DNA of 64,000 nucleotides from Ehrlichia sp028752135 (GTDB taxonomy: Bacteria > Pseudomonadota > Alphaproteobacteria > Rickettsiales > Anaplasmataceae), in contig CP082782.1 of the NCBI GenBank assembly GCA_028752135.1, forward strand, positions 1,240,001-1,304,000, in the 5' to 3' direction. The notes below the pieces were generated by a model. That model was not told the origin of the DNA. It did not search any database and worked only from the letters and a program-made list of their open reading frames with translations. Positions 20,398 through 30,095 of the stretch are shown in pieces (position 1 is the first letter of the stretch; every line of letters starts with the position of its first letter). Both the position numbers and the translations under genes were made by a program.

Positions 20398-21608
20398 AAA
20401 AACACCTTAATTATTTTTAATTACTTATTAGGATATTAATAAAGCATTAATAAAAAATTAATACTATATAATACCCCCTCTACTTCAATCAAAGATAACA
20501 ATCCCACAATATATGTAATAATCAAAGAATCAATATTAGTAAAAACATCAAAAGAATAGATAACCTTAATAATATTATACTTTCAATTCCTTTCAATATA
20601 TCCAGTAACTTATCTTTTTATATTTCTACCAATTTTACTTATCAAATAATAATCCCTAAGCATAACACATCTTAGTACATTTTATTACTGGAAGAAATAT
20701 CATCAAAAAATTATTGTTCTGCAAATATTAATAAAAAACTATAAATTAATCATAATATTAATAATTATAAAAAAAAAAACAAAATATACTATGAAAAAAT
20801 TTACAATAGCATCTTTTTATCTCAAATTAGAGGAAAAAATGTCAGAATAATAACACTATATCATCAAATAATACCAACAGCATTAGAGAAATTAGTTAAA
20901 GATTTCTCTTTTTGTTGGTCTTTCTTTTCTCACAATGTAACAAACATTATTTCACAAGTATATAAAATACGATATACTTTAACACTTAAACACACTATAT
21001 TCTTAATTAAAATGTTATTCAGATACACTACAATAGTTCAGTAACTAAAGTAACCTTGATATCACTGTATGTCATCAGTAAAGTCAATTACATATCTCTA
21101 CTCAATTTAAACTAATTTATTGGATTCAAAATTACCATCAAGCTTATCTATTCTCTCTAGAAACAGACAAACAATAGTATGAATAAAAACTTTAAACAAT
21201 GTTATTTACTTGTATGTAGCCATCTTTTTTATTTCCAGTAAATATCTTACCATATAAATTTACACAGGATTAATATTAGAAATTACAGCATTTAACATAA
21301 CATGCAATTAAAACTATTACTGTGAAAATCAATATCAGAATCATAGTATTTTTATAAAGGAGTACCATACAACAAAAATATCTTAATCCAATACACCATT
21401 GTATAAACACATCCATAATTACTTACAATATTATTGTAGTAAGTCAGGTTAAGCATACCCATACATAATACCAAATAGAACTCTAATTTTTAGGAGATTA
21501 TAGTAATTAATCCTATATGATTAATCTCCTCACTACATAGCAGAGTAAAAATTCGCATATAAATATATATCAACTTCTTCATTCAAATAACGTATATGGA
21601 ACATAATA
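20398..21608. other. Long intergenic region with one hairpin
   Basis: No gene seen. An inverted repeat AGGAGATTA / TAATCTCCT at 21492-21530, about 80 nt after the stop at 21609, could fold in the transcript of that gene, but no T-run follows. The rest shows nothing. Confidence 0.5.
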
Positions 21609-22325
21609 TTACCTTCCCATGGTTTTTACTTCAGAAATAGAACAATTAACTGGAAATGTTTGTTGTAGTGATTTTGTTATTCTTTCTTTCACGATAGCAG
21701 AAATACTAACTTCACAAGTACGTAAGAGATGACATGTTCTAGCATTCAAATACTCAGTACCTTTTTTAAAGTGCCTATAGCTCATACTAAACATACCATC
21801 ATATAATCCTCTAGCCTTTTCAAGCAATTCACATATTGTTCTTTTAGATCTATTAAAATCAATATCACTTATTTCAACAATACTGCTATTATTTTCTATA
21901 ATATCACTAAATATATCCACAATTTCTTTCAAACTGTTCAACTTGTTATTCATATCATCAACAACATCTTTAACTGCTATTGGATTACCATTATTTACAA
22001 GACTAGTTTTAATCAACACATTTGGATATGCTTTCTGAAGTTTTAGAAGATTCCTTCTAAGTATAGAAATACAATATACAAATCGAACAACATTAACATT
22101 ATGTTCTTGATTCTTTTTCATAAGTTTATTAATCTCTTTCTCTAGATTTCCAGCAAATTTCCTATTATATATAGCTAATTGCACAATAGATTGTACTTTA
22201 AATACCAATGCAATAAGTAATCGAAAAATAAGCACTGAAATTACTATTGGGAAAGAAAAGGATATTGTAGCATCTGCTGTGCTGACATCCAAAACCCCTT
22301 TTGTTACCTCATTTTCTTCTTCCAT
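21609..22325 (-). CDS. Family B protein, membrane-anchored module (238 aa), fused in frame to the end of the upstream gene's -1 frame
   Basis: The ATG at 22325 overlaps the upstream TAA (TAATG) and has no Shine-Dalgarno, so expression should depend on coupling or on a frameshift in the upstream gene. After a 20-residue acidic start comes a hydrophobic segment (about 24-50, SFSFPIVISVLIFRLLIAL), then a module with QEHNVNVVRFVYCISILRR and a C-terminal part (CHLLRTCEVSISAIVKER) that ends VKTMGR. The N-terminal 20 residues align with what would be the C-terminal tail of the previous paralogue, suggesting that a deletion removed the spacer between two tandem copies. Confidence 0.7.
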   Translation of the reverse strand: MEEENEVTKGVLDVSTADATISFSFPIVISVLIFRLLIALVFKVQSIVQLAIYNRKFAGNLEKEINKLMKKNQEHNVNVVRFVYCISILRRNLLKLQKAYPNVLIKTSLVNNGNPIAVKDVVDDMNNKLNSLKEIVDIFSDIIENNSSIVEISDIDFNRSKRTICELLEKARGLYDGMFSMSYRHFKKGTEYLNARTCHLLRTCEVSISAIVKERITKSLQQTFPVNCSISEVKTMGR

Positions 22326-22945
22326 TATAGCAGAAATAATAGACTTAGAAATACGTAAAAAGCGAGATGTTTCAAGGCTAAAATACCTAATACTTTTTTC
22401 TTCTTATACGTGAAAACTCTATACCCAAACATACTATCATTTAGCAGATTAGTATGTTCAAGTAAGTCATATATTACTTTTTTACATTCATTTAAATCAC
22501 CATTACTTATCTCAAAAGTACTGTTACCATTCTCAATAGATTTTTCAAACCCATCTACAATTTCCTGTAAACTTCTCAACTGATTATCTACAACATCAAT
22601 CAAACATTTGACACGTACAAAACATCTACCATCAAAATTGTGAATATACTTGTCCATACATGCATTTCTTCGTAACTCCTCTTTAAGTTGAGAGAACCTT
22701 TCTTCAATTACAGATAAACAATGTACAAATTCAATAATATAACATTCTTTTTGTATTTCTTGACTTCGATCTGTTTTTTCCTTTAATTTTCGAATAACCT
22801 TCTTACTATACAAAGTCACTCGTATAAATAATATCAAGTTATATAGTTTATAAAATATAAAATACAAAATTTTATGTAAAATATATATTGGTAAAAAAAT
22901 TAATGCAAGATACACTTTTTGTTTATTTGTTAACCTTATATACAC
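22325..22945 (-). pseudogene. Family B anchored module, C-terminus frame-broken at an A6 run
   Basis: GTG at 22945, 8 nt after AAGG, aligned with the ATG of the paralogue at 24177. The hydrophobic N-terminus (about 12-45) and the module (QKECYIIEFVHCLSVIEER) are normal, but after YKKKK (A6 run at 22394-22399) the zero frame gives an atypical hydrophobic end and stops at 22325. The -1 frame reads RYFSLETSRFLRISKSIISAI, which matches the paralogue's EYLNARTCHLLRTCEVSISAI, so one base is missing relative to the ancestral frame. Restoring it would fuse this gene in frame with the next one into a two-module protein of about 440 residues. Confidence 0.65.
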
Positions 22946-23484
22946 TATAAAAGCCTTAGTTATTATTAATTTGAATATATATTAATACATATATTTCCTT
23001 AATTTTACTTAAATAATTAATATATTTATTAATTAATTAACTTATAACTACTATACAATACAATATGTATACGCATTTATCATTTAAAGATACTATCGTA
23101 ATAAAGTTAACATAAACTATTATAAATCACATAGAATTCTAACTTTGAGCAGACCATAGCAATTCTATATAGCCAGTCATAGAATTAATTTCTTTATTAT
23201 ATAGCCAACCTTAATCTGGCACGTGAATATCAATATATAATAAAGAACTTATACAGAATATATTTATTATCTTTCTATAGCTTCTACTTTAGAAACATAA
23301 TCATTAACTGAAGACGTAACTTGCCTGCGTGACATTTTTCTTTACATATCCTTTTTCACTCATGATAATAGAAATACTAGCCTTAAAAAGGCAAAAAAAC
23401 CATACGCTTAGTATTTATTATCTACAATATTCATCAAAAAAGTTAGTATAGGCATTGTTCCATTATACACAAAACAGAACACTA
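22946..23484. other. Spacer between family B genes
   Basis: Contains only the decayed remnant at 23267-23460. The rest is AT-rich without a recognised element. Confidence 0.5.
23267..23460 (-). pseudogene. Decayed C-terminal remnant of a family B anchored gene
   Basis: The minus strand reads LFKASISIIMSEKGYVKKNV and, in another frame, SSVNDYVSKVEAIER before a stop at 23267. This matches the C-terminus of the paralogue at 21609 (CEVSISAIVKERITK and SISEVKTMGR) in order and spacing. Several frame breaks and a missing N-terminal part show a dead copy lying between two intact paralogues. Confidence 0.45.
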
Positions 23485-24177
23485 TTATGCTCTTTGAGGA
23501 CCTACGTGATACTCACTAATAACAATATCGCTGTTTAGATTTGGCTGAAGGTTACTTTTAATGCATTTAAAATTAAATTCACAATCTTCAACAAGTATTT
23601 TTATACAACCACTCAAAGTAAATAAGTCCGATCTAACTTGAAAAACAGAAATTCCAGTTTCCGAAAGATTACTTAATCGCTTAGCTTTTTCATTCAGTCT
23701 TTGTAACAGGTTATGACAGTACATTTCACATTCATCACCAGAAAAACTGTTACGTTCAGGAATTTCATTGCGATTTTTTAATTTTACCAATATACCAGCA
23801 TTAACCGCTTCTTGCTTCAAATCATTTAAAAGCTCAACCATCTCATCAACAATATCAAGAAGTGATAAAGCTTTACTTTTTGTTAATTTATCACCATGCT
23901 CAGAAACATATACGCCAGCATACTTTTCTTGGAATTCATATAACATACTTTCAAGCTCAAATAAATTAAATGTAAATTTAACACAATCAACTCTAAATCC
24001 TTGATTATCTTCTATACATTTTTCAATTTCCTGAAGTTTATTCTCAATAAAATGTTTTTCACGTGAGTCACATATCAGAGTCTGTATTACTATATACAAC
24101 AGCCATACAATAGGCAATATAGGACATAAAACTAATGTAATAAAAAAAATCTGTCTAGCACTTAAATTAACAAACAT
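23485..24177 (-). CDS. Family B protein, one membrane-anchored module (230 aa)
   Basis: ATG at 24177 after GAGAAG. Hydrophobic segment at about residues 10-33 (FITLVLCPILPIVWLLYIVI), then the module: IEDNQGFRVDCVKFTFNLFELES, a central GILVKLKNRNE (family FVKLK motif) and a helical C-terminal third with CxxxLxxL spacing. The tail SEYHVGPQRA is polar. It appears intact and is the best reference copy for judging the broken paralogues downstream. Function unknown. Confidence 0.8.
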   Translation of the reverse strand: MFVNLSARQIFFITLVLCPILPIVWLLYIVIQTLICDSREKHFIENKLQEIEKCIEDNQGFRVDCVKFTFNLFELESMLYEFQEKYAGVYVSEHGDKLTKSKALSLLDIVDEMVELLNDLKQEAVNAGILVKLKNRNEIPERNSFSGDECEMYCHNLLQRLNEKAKRLSNLSETGISVFQVRSDLFTLSGCIKILVEDCEFNFKCIKSNLQPNLNSDIVISEYHVGPQRA

Positions 24178-25330
24178 ATTAACTTCTCAATCTTTATCTG
24201 AAATAATTAACTAATATATTAACAGTTATTTCTTTATTTTGCAACTAATATATAGATTTTAAATATTTTTAAGTTATTATATTAAATAATATTAATAATT
24301 TATAGTTAATTTTTCTAATATTTCAATATTGGTTAGCAAATTATCGTAAGATATACCTATATAATAATAAATAAGTAGCTATAGCAATATTTATCTAGTC
24401 AACACAGTTCTAGAATCAATACATTTAGCAATACTTAAGGGAACTATAATTAATTTTTTCTATATCATGTATTAAATATTGTTTTCACAACTTTCTGCAA
24501 ACGTTTTTATACTACATCAATTTGAAATAAACGTACTAATATATAAGACATTTTCACCCATTTCATTTAATATTCCTTTACATTTCATAGAATCATCACT
24601 AACTACTGCATTGCAAAGTAATGATTCACATTGATTTTTTAATTCTACAAATTATAACTCCTTATTTATCTAAAACAAGCCCATGACAATATTCTAAAGT
24701 CACAAAGTTATTTTACAAACAGCTATCTTAAAACAACCAATTAACCATAAGAAAAAAACATATATGAACAGACATTAATTAACTCTAATATTCAATACAG
24801 TTCAAGTTAAGCATATTTAGCATATTAGAAAAGTACATTACTTTATTTCTGCATTACACAATACAAACTACCAATTTGTCACAACTATTAGTAGCAATCC
24901 AAAATACCTTTCACATGAAAAGTATTACTAAGACTACATAACAAGCCCATTAAATCAAAAAAAATTAATTAAATTATAATCACTTTTATAAAAATACCCA
25001 ATCACGTCATCTATCAGCATTAATTTTCTTAATTTTAAGATCCATTTTATAAAATTTATTCACAATAGAGTTTATTATAAGCAACCTATCCCCATTTTCC
25101 ACAAAGTTATTTTGTGTAGAAGGAGATAGGATAATAGGAATATTTACTTTATTAAATGATACAAAAATATATTAAATTTTTATATATTAAACTAATGAGT
25201 TACTTAAAAAATTAATTCTTATAAAATAAAATTAATTTGGTAAACTAACAATATATAAACATCAAAATATAAGGAATTCTACATAATATATGCTTCAACA
25301 CTAAATCAGCATAAATTGTAGTATAAATCC
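24178..25330. other. Long intergenic region, possible remnant
   Basis: No intact gene. A 44-codon open stretch at 24517-24652 on the minus strand (FVELKNQCESLLCNAVVSDD at its start) has protein-like composition but no start codon and could be the end of a decayed gene. The rest is plain AT-rich spacer. Confidence 0.4.
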
Positions 25331-26224
25331 CTATCTCCTGAAGACTGTATTAACAACAGAAGAAACAGAACTTTGATTAAAACTAGCAAAATAAGCACGT
25401 CTCAGCTGTGCAGTAGCATTAACCCTTCTAGAAGTTGCATTATCAATACAAGAAGGAACAGAGTTTTGATTAAAATCAGCAAAATAAGCACGTCTCAGCT
25501 GTGCAGTAGCATTAACCCTTCTAGAAGTTGCATTATCAATACAAGAAGGAACAGAGTTTTGATTAAAATCAGCAAAATAAGCACGTCTCAGCTGTGCAGT
25601 AGCATTAACCCTTCTAGAAGTTGCATTATCAATACAAGAAGAAGCAGTCCTTTTATTTAAGTTAGCAGAATTAGAACGCATTTGTTTTACAACAGATTCA
25701 ACACCCTCTACACAACCTTGTACAAATAAAAACATATTCTTAACTACATCAGTAAACTCTGTTTCTCGGATATTAGAATCATGACTACATAATATATTAA
25801 CAGCATTTTGCATAAATGCAGATAAATCCTGCAAATTATTTTGACAAGATATAAGATTAGAAGCTTTTATCTTAGCCAAATCAACAACAATTTGTTCACT
25901 ATCTTTTAATGTCGTAAATGTATAACCTTCAATTGCATACTGTTTTACCTGAAATATAGTACGATTTATAGATCTCATTAAACATCTAAAATCCTCTACA
26001 GCAGCAATATCATCACTAAACCCAAGAATTTGAGGATAACATTGTTGCATCTCAAACCACTTATCAATTAGTAAAGAAAAATTATACGTAAACCTTACAT
26101 TATCAGGCTTATGTTCCCGGTTGTTTTCAACACATGTATTAACCAGATTTTGAAAATCCGCCGCAAAATTGTCCATAATAAAAACCATATAAAATAAAAA
26201 ATATAAAGCATCCTTAAGAATCAT
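25331..26224 (-). CDS. Family B single-module protein with three perfect 31-residue C-terminal repeats (297 aa)
   Basis: The ORF starts at ATG 26224 with a weakly hydrophobic leader; an internal ATG at 26176 (MDNFAADFQNL) matches the soluble paralogues' N-termini better, so the true start is uncertain. The module contains REHKPDNVRFTYNFSLLID and TFTTLKDSEQIVVD, then LFVQGCVEGVESV, the family end motif (LLVQNCLKNIE). The tail consists of three near-identical 31-residue units (SCIDNATSRRVNATAQLRRA start) and ends VNTVFRR. The units are Arg/Asn/Ala-rich and strongly basic, quite unlike the acidic repeats of family C. A basic-tipped C-terminus is compatible with type IV secretion; this is inference. 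Confidence 0.85.
   Translation of the reverse strand: MILKDALYFLFYMVFIMDNFAADFQNLVNTCVENNREHKPDNVRFTYNFSLLIDKWFEMQQCYPQILGFSDDIAAVEDFRCLMRSINRTIFQVKQYAIEGYTFTTLKDSEQIVVDLAKIKASNLISCQNNLQDLSAFMQNAVNILCSHDSNIRETEFTDVVKNMFLFVQGCVEGVESVVKQMRSNSANLNKRTASSCIDNATSRRVNATAQLRRAYFADFNQNSVPSCIDNATSRRVNATAQLRRAYFADFNQNSVPSCIDNATSRRVNATAQLRRAYFASFNQSSVSSVVNTVFRR
25385..25660 (-). repeat. 93-bp perfect tandem repeat, three copies
   Basis: AGCAAAATAAGCACG recurs at 25385, 25478 and 25571, exactly 93 bp apart, with essentially no differences between units. The period keeps the reading frame, and it also opens a long antisense ORF that is an artefact. Identity this high implies very recent expansion, so copy number may vary between strains. 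Confidence 0.9.
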
Positions 26225-27329
26225 TAAGGAGAAAGTCGTATGTGCTTTCTAGCAACATAATATAAAAATGTATTGAATTTATACATCTTGGTTAACATGA
26301 TAACAACAAAATTAACTAATATAGGACAAGATTTTAATAATTATTGTACAATTTAATAATATAATTAATTAAATCTTAATAAAAAGACAACACATATAAA
26401 GCAATAAGAAAAATATCACTTAATAATGTGCTTTATTTCCAACTGAGAAACAAAAAAGTAACATTAATTATTTATTAATCATTTAACAATTCAAAGTTTT
26501 TGACTCAAAACATATATTCTAAAAAGTAATATGATATATATCAACTTCATTTATATTAATAAATATTACTTATATCTTTCAATTCCAAACTATATTAAGT
26601 TTGAACTATTCCTGATTTTATATGTTTATTCTGATCCAATAAATCTTAAATTTTATATCGTTCATAAGTAAAAAAACATATATAAATTCATAACATTATC
26701 ATGATATATCTGAATTCTTTTTCATGTATCATTGATTTGAAGTTCCAATTTTATTCTAAAATTGTGTTGCATATTAGCAAACATAAAATACTTTAAATCT
26801 CACAAAAAATCTTAAAATAGTATAACATTTTTTTCAGCAGCTATATGAATAACAATAATTAAGATATTCTCAATTAATTATCCCCTTTTTATTCAATTAC
26901 AATTTCTACAGTAGTCCTATATAAACATATTTTTTTGTATTACTTTTCTTATAGAATAAAATCACACAATTTTCTTGATTTTTCAAAATACAAATTTAAA
27001 TTTTATATACCCCTATATCTGCTATATTTTTCATAAACGCCACAAAATATAAAACCTTACAGAATAATTTTTACAGCCAATAACCCTATTCTTTGAATTA
27101 TAAAAAACCAATTACCTAAATCAGTAATATGATGTATAAACTTTATCATATCACTATTATATTTCTTATAATATTAATTAGATTACTTCTCTAAGTTTTT
27201 TTTAATTAGAAACAATAAGATCAAGTACTGTACGTAAAAAATGCTACAAAATATTGAAAATAAACACTTCTCTTTTTATATTAAATATCCTAAATTGCAA
27301 AACTACCTATCAATATATGCAATAGTAAA
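26225..27329. other. Long intergenic region, no gene seen
   Basis: AT-rich, with stops in all frames. A short plus-strand ORF running into the next gene is an antisense shadow. Confidence 0.55.
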
Positions 27330-29669
27330 TTACTTTCGAATAACACTCTCAAGTGATGTAGCATTAACAGACTCAAAATTATTTCCTACTACAGAATTTC
27401 CAGGTACTGCAGAGTTTTTTACATCAGAACCTTTACGTTTTACAAAGTTTTTTACACTAGCACTTTTACGTTCTACAAAACTTTTTATACTAGAACTTCT
27501 ACGTTCTACGGAACTTTTTACATCAGAACCTCGACATCTTACAGAGTGTTCTATTAACTGAATATGTTTTATACACTCATTTGAAAGTAAACGTATATCT
27601 TGTGTTAAATTGAACATATTTACTTTCGTTACTTGGTTAGAATTAAAACCACTATCACAATTCAACAGATCATAACCATACTTTACAGATTCATATATCT
27701 TTTCAAAGGATTTTTTGCAAGACATAAATAAATATTCAGGATAGTGATCTGATGGAGTATACTTAGATTTTGGCTCAACAAGTATTTCTAAGCTATCTGC
27801 ATTGCAATATATAGCAGATAAATGATTATCTATAACTTTCATTAAATGTTCAAGTTTGATGAAACTAAAATCATTTAGAATGAACTTACTATAATGTGCA
27901 CGAACTTTACACCACTGTAAACGAAGCAACTCAAAACTATAAGAAAATCTTGCAACATCAACACTATATTTTGGATTACTTTTAACATATTGTTCAACTT
28001 GATTATGAAATGTACATGTAGAATCAATGATCCTAGGATATAAAATCATTATCTCTATATCACTACTATGTTCTTCTATTGGTTTAAAACTCTCTAAACA
28101 ACAATGTATAAATGTACAAATCTCTTGAGTCATATTATAAACACGTATTCTTTCACTTTCAACTACATCATCATCTATACCTGATATATTAAAAGCTTTT
28201 TGTATCAACCTATATACTGTTTTTAACTGATTTTGACATAACGAAGCTACATACCCAGAAGTACAAATTTCATGTAAATAAGAATCTTTTTTTAGCGAAC
28301 AATCTACATTTACAAACATACAAATTTGAATTGCATTTAACTTTGCATATAATAATTCTCTATCTATATTTTCAACTATATTTTTAAGTGTTATAAAACC
28401 ATATCTTTTAATTATCCCATTATAATACTCTATTAGAAAACGCCAATGTTCCAGGATCCAAGAAAAAGCAAAAGTAAACCTCATAGCTTGAGGCTTATGA
28501 TTTGTATTTGCTCTAAAATGATAATTGATTTGATCAGATAATGTCATTGTAAGATTATCTATTATACTAGAATAACTCGAAACAAGATAATTTTTTATCT
28601 GTTGATAACCATTAACAATAAATTTCCCTTGTTCTAATCTAATACTGTTAATGCAGTTTTGTATAAGCACATACATTTCTCTAGTTAAACTAAAAATACG
28701 CATTCCTCTCAGATCAGTATCAGCATTACCTAATACTTTATAATTTTCTTGTATCAATATACATAAGTCTTCACATTGATCTTGTAAAGAGGCTAAAGAT
28801 ACTAGTCTATTACGACTACGATCTGGTTCATCAATTAGTTCTTGATCTTTCAACTGTACAAACATATTAATTATGATTGCTTCACTTTTAATTGATGTGA
28901 GAGACCTATACATAGGCTCTATTAGAAACTTTAATTTCGCAGTATTATTATAATACCCTTGTATTTCCTCCCACTTTTGCATAAATAACAAAAAACTATA
29001 TGTAAACCTTACAATGTAAGGTTTATACTGAGGATTTGCTTGAACTTGTTCAGTAAACAGAATTTTTAAGCTGTTTATGAAATCATCCTCTACAAAATAC
29101 GTAAAAGATCTAAAAGATGAAATATGATTTCCTTCTTGATCAAGAGGAATAGTCTTCCAAGGCCTTTTCCTAGTTATAAATACTTTCAAGCAATTTCGTA
29201 TAAGACAACACATCTCATGAGTTAAATCTAAAATACCCTTTTTTTCACTACAAAGGTCATTTACACCTGATCGATAAAAAGCTGTATGTAAAAACATATA
29301 AATTTCTTCTAGGTAGAAGTCTACTTGATCATAAGGCCCATAAGAGCAAGAATCATCAACCTGATCATCAAAACTGAAATCTTTCATTTTTTTCCAATCT
29401 CTTAATCTTACAAAAAAACCCGAATCAATTGCTTTGTATTTTGCATATGTCAAACTTTTATCTATAGATTTCATTAAATCTTGAATTTCTACATTACTAT
29501 GAAAAAATCTACGATAATAATCCTTAACCTTAGAGAATTTACCAATAAGTAAAAAAAAATTACACGTAAAACTTACAATTTCAGATTCATATTCTGGATG
29601 CCTTTTAATACATTCATCAACTTGGGCTTTTAATTCTGGTACAAAACTCCGCAAGATATTACCAAACAC
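27330..29669 (-). CDS. Family B soluble protein with four modules and 11-residue basic repeats (about 779 aa)
   Basis: The longest ORF starts at TTG 29681, but TTGAGG-N6-GTG is conserved among paralogues, so GTG 29669 is the likelier start. Four modules of about 190 residues follow one another, marked by ESEIVSFTCNFFLL, KPYIVRFTYSFLLF, KPQAMRFTFAFSWI and SVDVARFSYSFELL. Each is closed by a segment like MYVLIQNCINSI. There is no membrane segment. The tail has four 11-residue basic units (consensus RKSxSVKSFVE) and ends ESVIRK. A TTGCAA-N16-TATATT promoter lies at 29702-29729. The largest member of the family and the only one with four modules. Function unknown. Confidence 0.85.
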   Translation of the reverse strand: MFGNILRSFVPELKAQVDECIKRHPEYESEIVSFTCNFFLLIGKFSKVKDYYRRFFHSNVEIQDLMKSIDKSLTYAKYKAIDSGFFVRLRDWKKMKDFSFDDQVDDSCSYGPYDQVDFYLEEIYMFLHTAFYRSGVNDLCSEKKGILDLTHEMCCLIRNCLKVFITRKRPWKTIPLDQEGNHISSFRSFTYFVEDDFINSLKILFTEQVQANPQYKPYIVRFTYSFLLFMQKWEEIQGYYNNTAKLKFLIEPMYRSLTSIKSEAIIINMFVQLKDQELIDEPDRSRNRLVSLASLQDQCEDLCILIQENYKVLGNADTDLRGMRIFSLTREMYVLIQNCINSIRLEQGKFIVNGYQQIKNYLVSSYSSIIDNLTMTLSDQINYHFRANTNHKPQAMRFTFAFSWILEHWRFLIEYYNGIIKRYGFITLKNIVENIDRELLYAKLNAIQICMFVNVDCSLKKDSYLHEICTSGYVASLCQNQLKTVYRLIQKAFNISGIDDDVVESERIRVYNMTQEICTFIHCCLESFKPIEEHSSDIEIMILYPRIIDSTCTFHNQVEQYVKSNPKYSVDVARFSYSFELLRLQWCKVRAHYSKFILNDFSFIKLEHLMKVIDNHLSAIYCNADSLEILVEPKSKYTPSDHYPEYLFMSCKKSFEKIYESVKYGYDLLNCDSGFNSNQVTKVNMFNLTQDIRLLSNECIKHIQLIEHSVRCRGSDVKSSVERRSSSIKSFVERKSASVKNFVKRKGSDVKNSAVPGNSVVGNNFESVNATSLESVIRK
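27421..27552 (-). repeat. 33-bp tandem repeat, four copies
   Basis: Units begin at 27421, 27454, 27487 and 27520 with an exact 33-bp period and moderate divergence. They encode the Arg/Lys/Ser/Val 11-residue units at the end of the four-module protein. Confidence 0.8.
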
Positions 29670-30095
29670 AGGATTCCTCAAAAAATTACATAATTACTAG
29701 GAATATAACATAAAAGTTTAATATTGCAATATATATTAACAATTTAAGATTGATTTTTTGCTAACCAGCACAAATTAAAAAGTGTAACAACTATCTTAGT
29801 TAGATATATAAAACTACACAACCCATTAACCTAAGCTTTTAATTTTTTAAATTTACATAATACAACACTTCACATTTTGAATGTTAAAAAATTAATAAAG
29901 GATAATTTCTTAACTATAAACAGTACAATAACCATTTCACTAAGTTTTAAGAAATTATTTTTCACGATTTGGGCTTTTAATTTTCTTCTTAAATTACGTG
30001 ATACAACATCGCACATCTCAGATTTTAAAAGCCCAATCAAAGAACAAAAGTAAAAAGTTACCTAATTACAGAACTATTTAGAACTTCCTAGTAAT
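29670..30095. other. Spacer with promoter and a long-armed inverted repeat
   Basis: Besides the promoter at 29702-29729 it holds GGGCTTTTAA and TTAAAAGCCC arms about 45 nt apart (about 29968-30024). Diverged versions of this segment lie upstream of the other soluble family B genes, for example around 29835-29890 and 35140-35215. Confidence 0.5.
29702..29729 (-). promoter_or_regulatory. Promoter of the four-module family B gene
   Basis: On the minus strand TTGCAA (29724-29729), 16 bp, TATATT (29702-29707), inside a block also found upstream of the three other soluble paralogues (preceded by TTAATATAT). Confidence 0.6.

Noticed and set aside
21492..21530. Intrinsic terminator
   Set aside because: There is a stem (AGGAGATTA / TAATCTCCT) but no T-run on the coding strand and a long inner loop.
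25373..25660. 95-codon plus-strand repetitive ORF
   Set aside because: It is the antisense of the 93-bp repeat. A stop-free unit repeated at a multiple of three automatically opens a long frame.
25385..25660. CRISPR-like array
   Set aside because: The 93-bp units are directly adjacent without unique spacers and are translated in frame; no cas genes are present.
27241..27561. 106-codon plus-strand ORF
   Set aside because: Mostly antisense to the repeated tail of the four-module gene; no start signal and no relatives.
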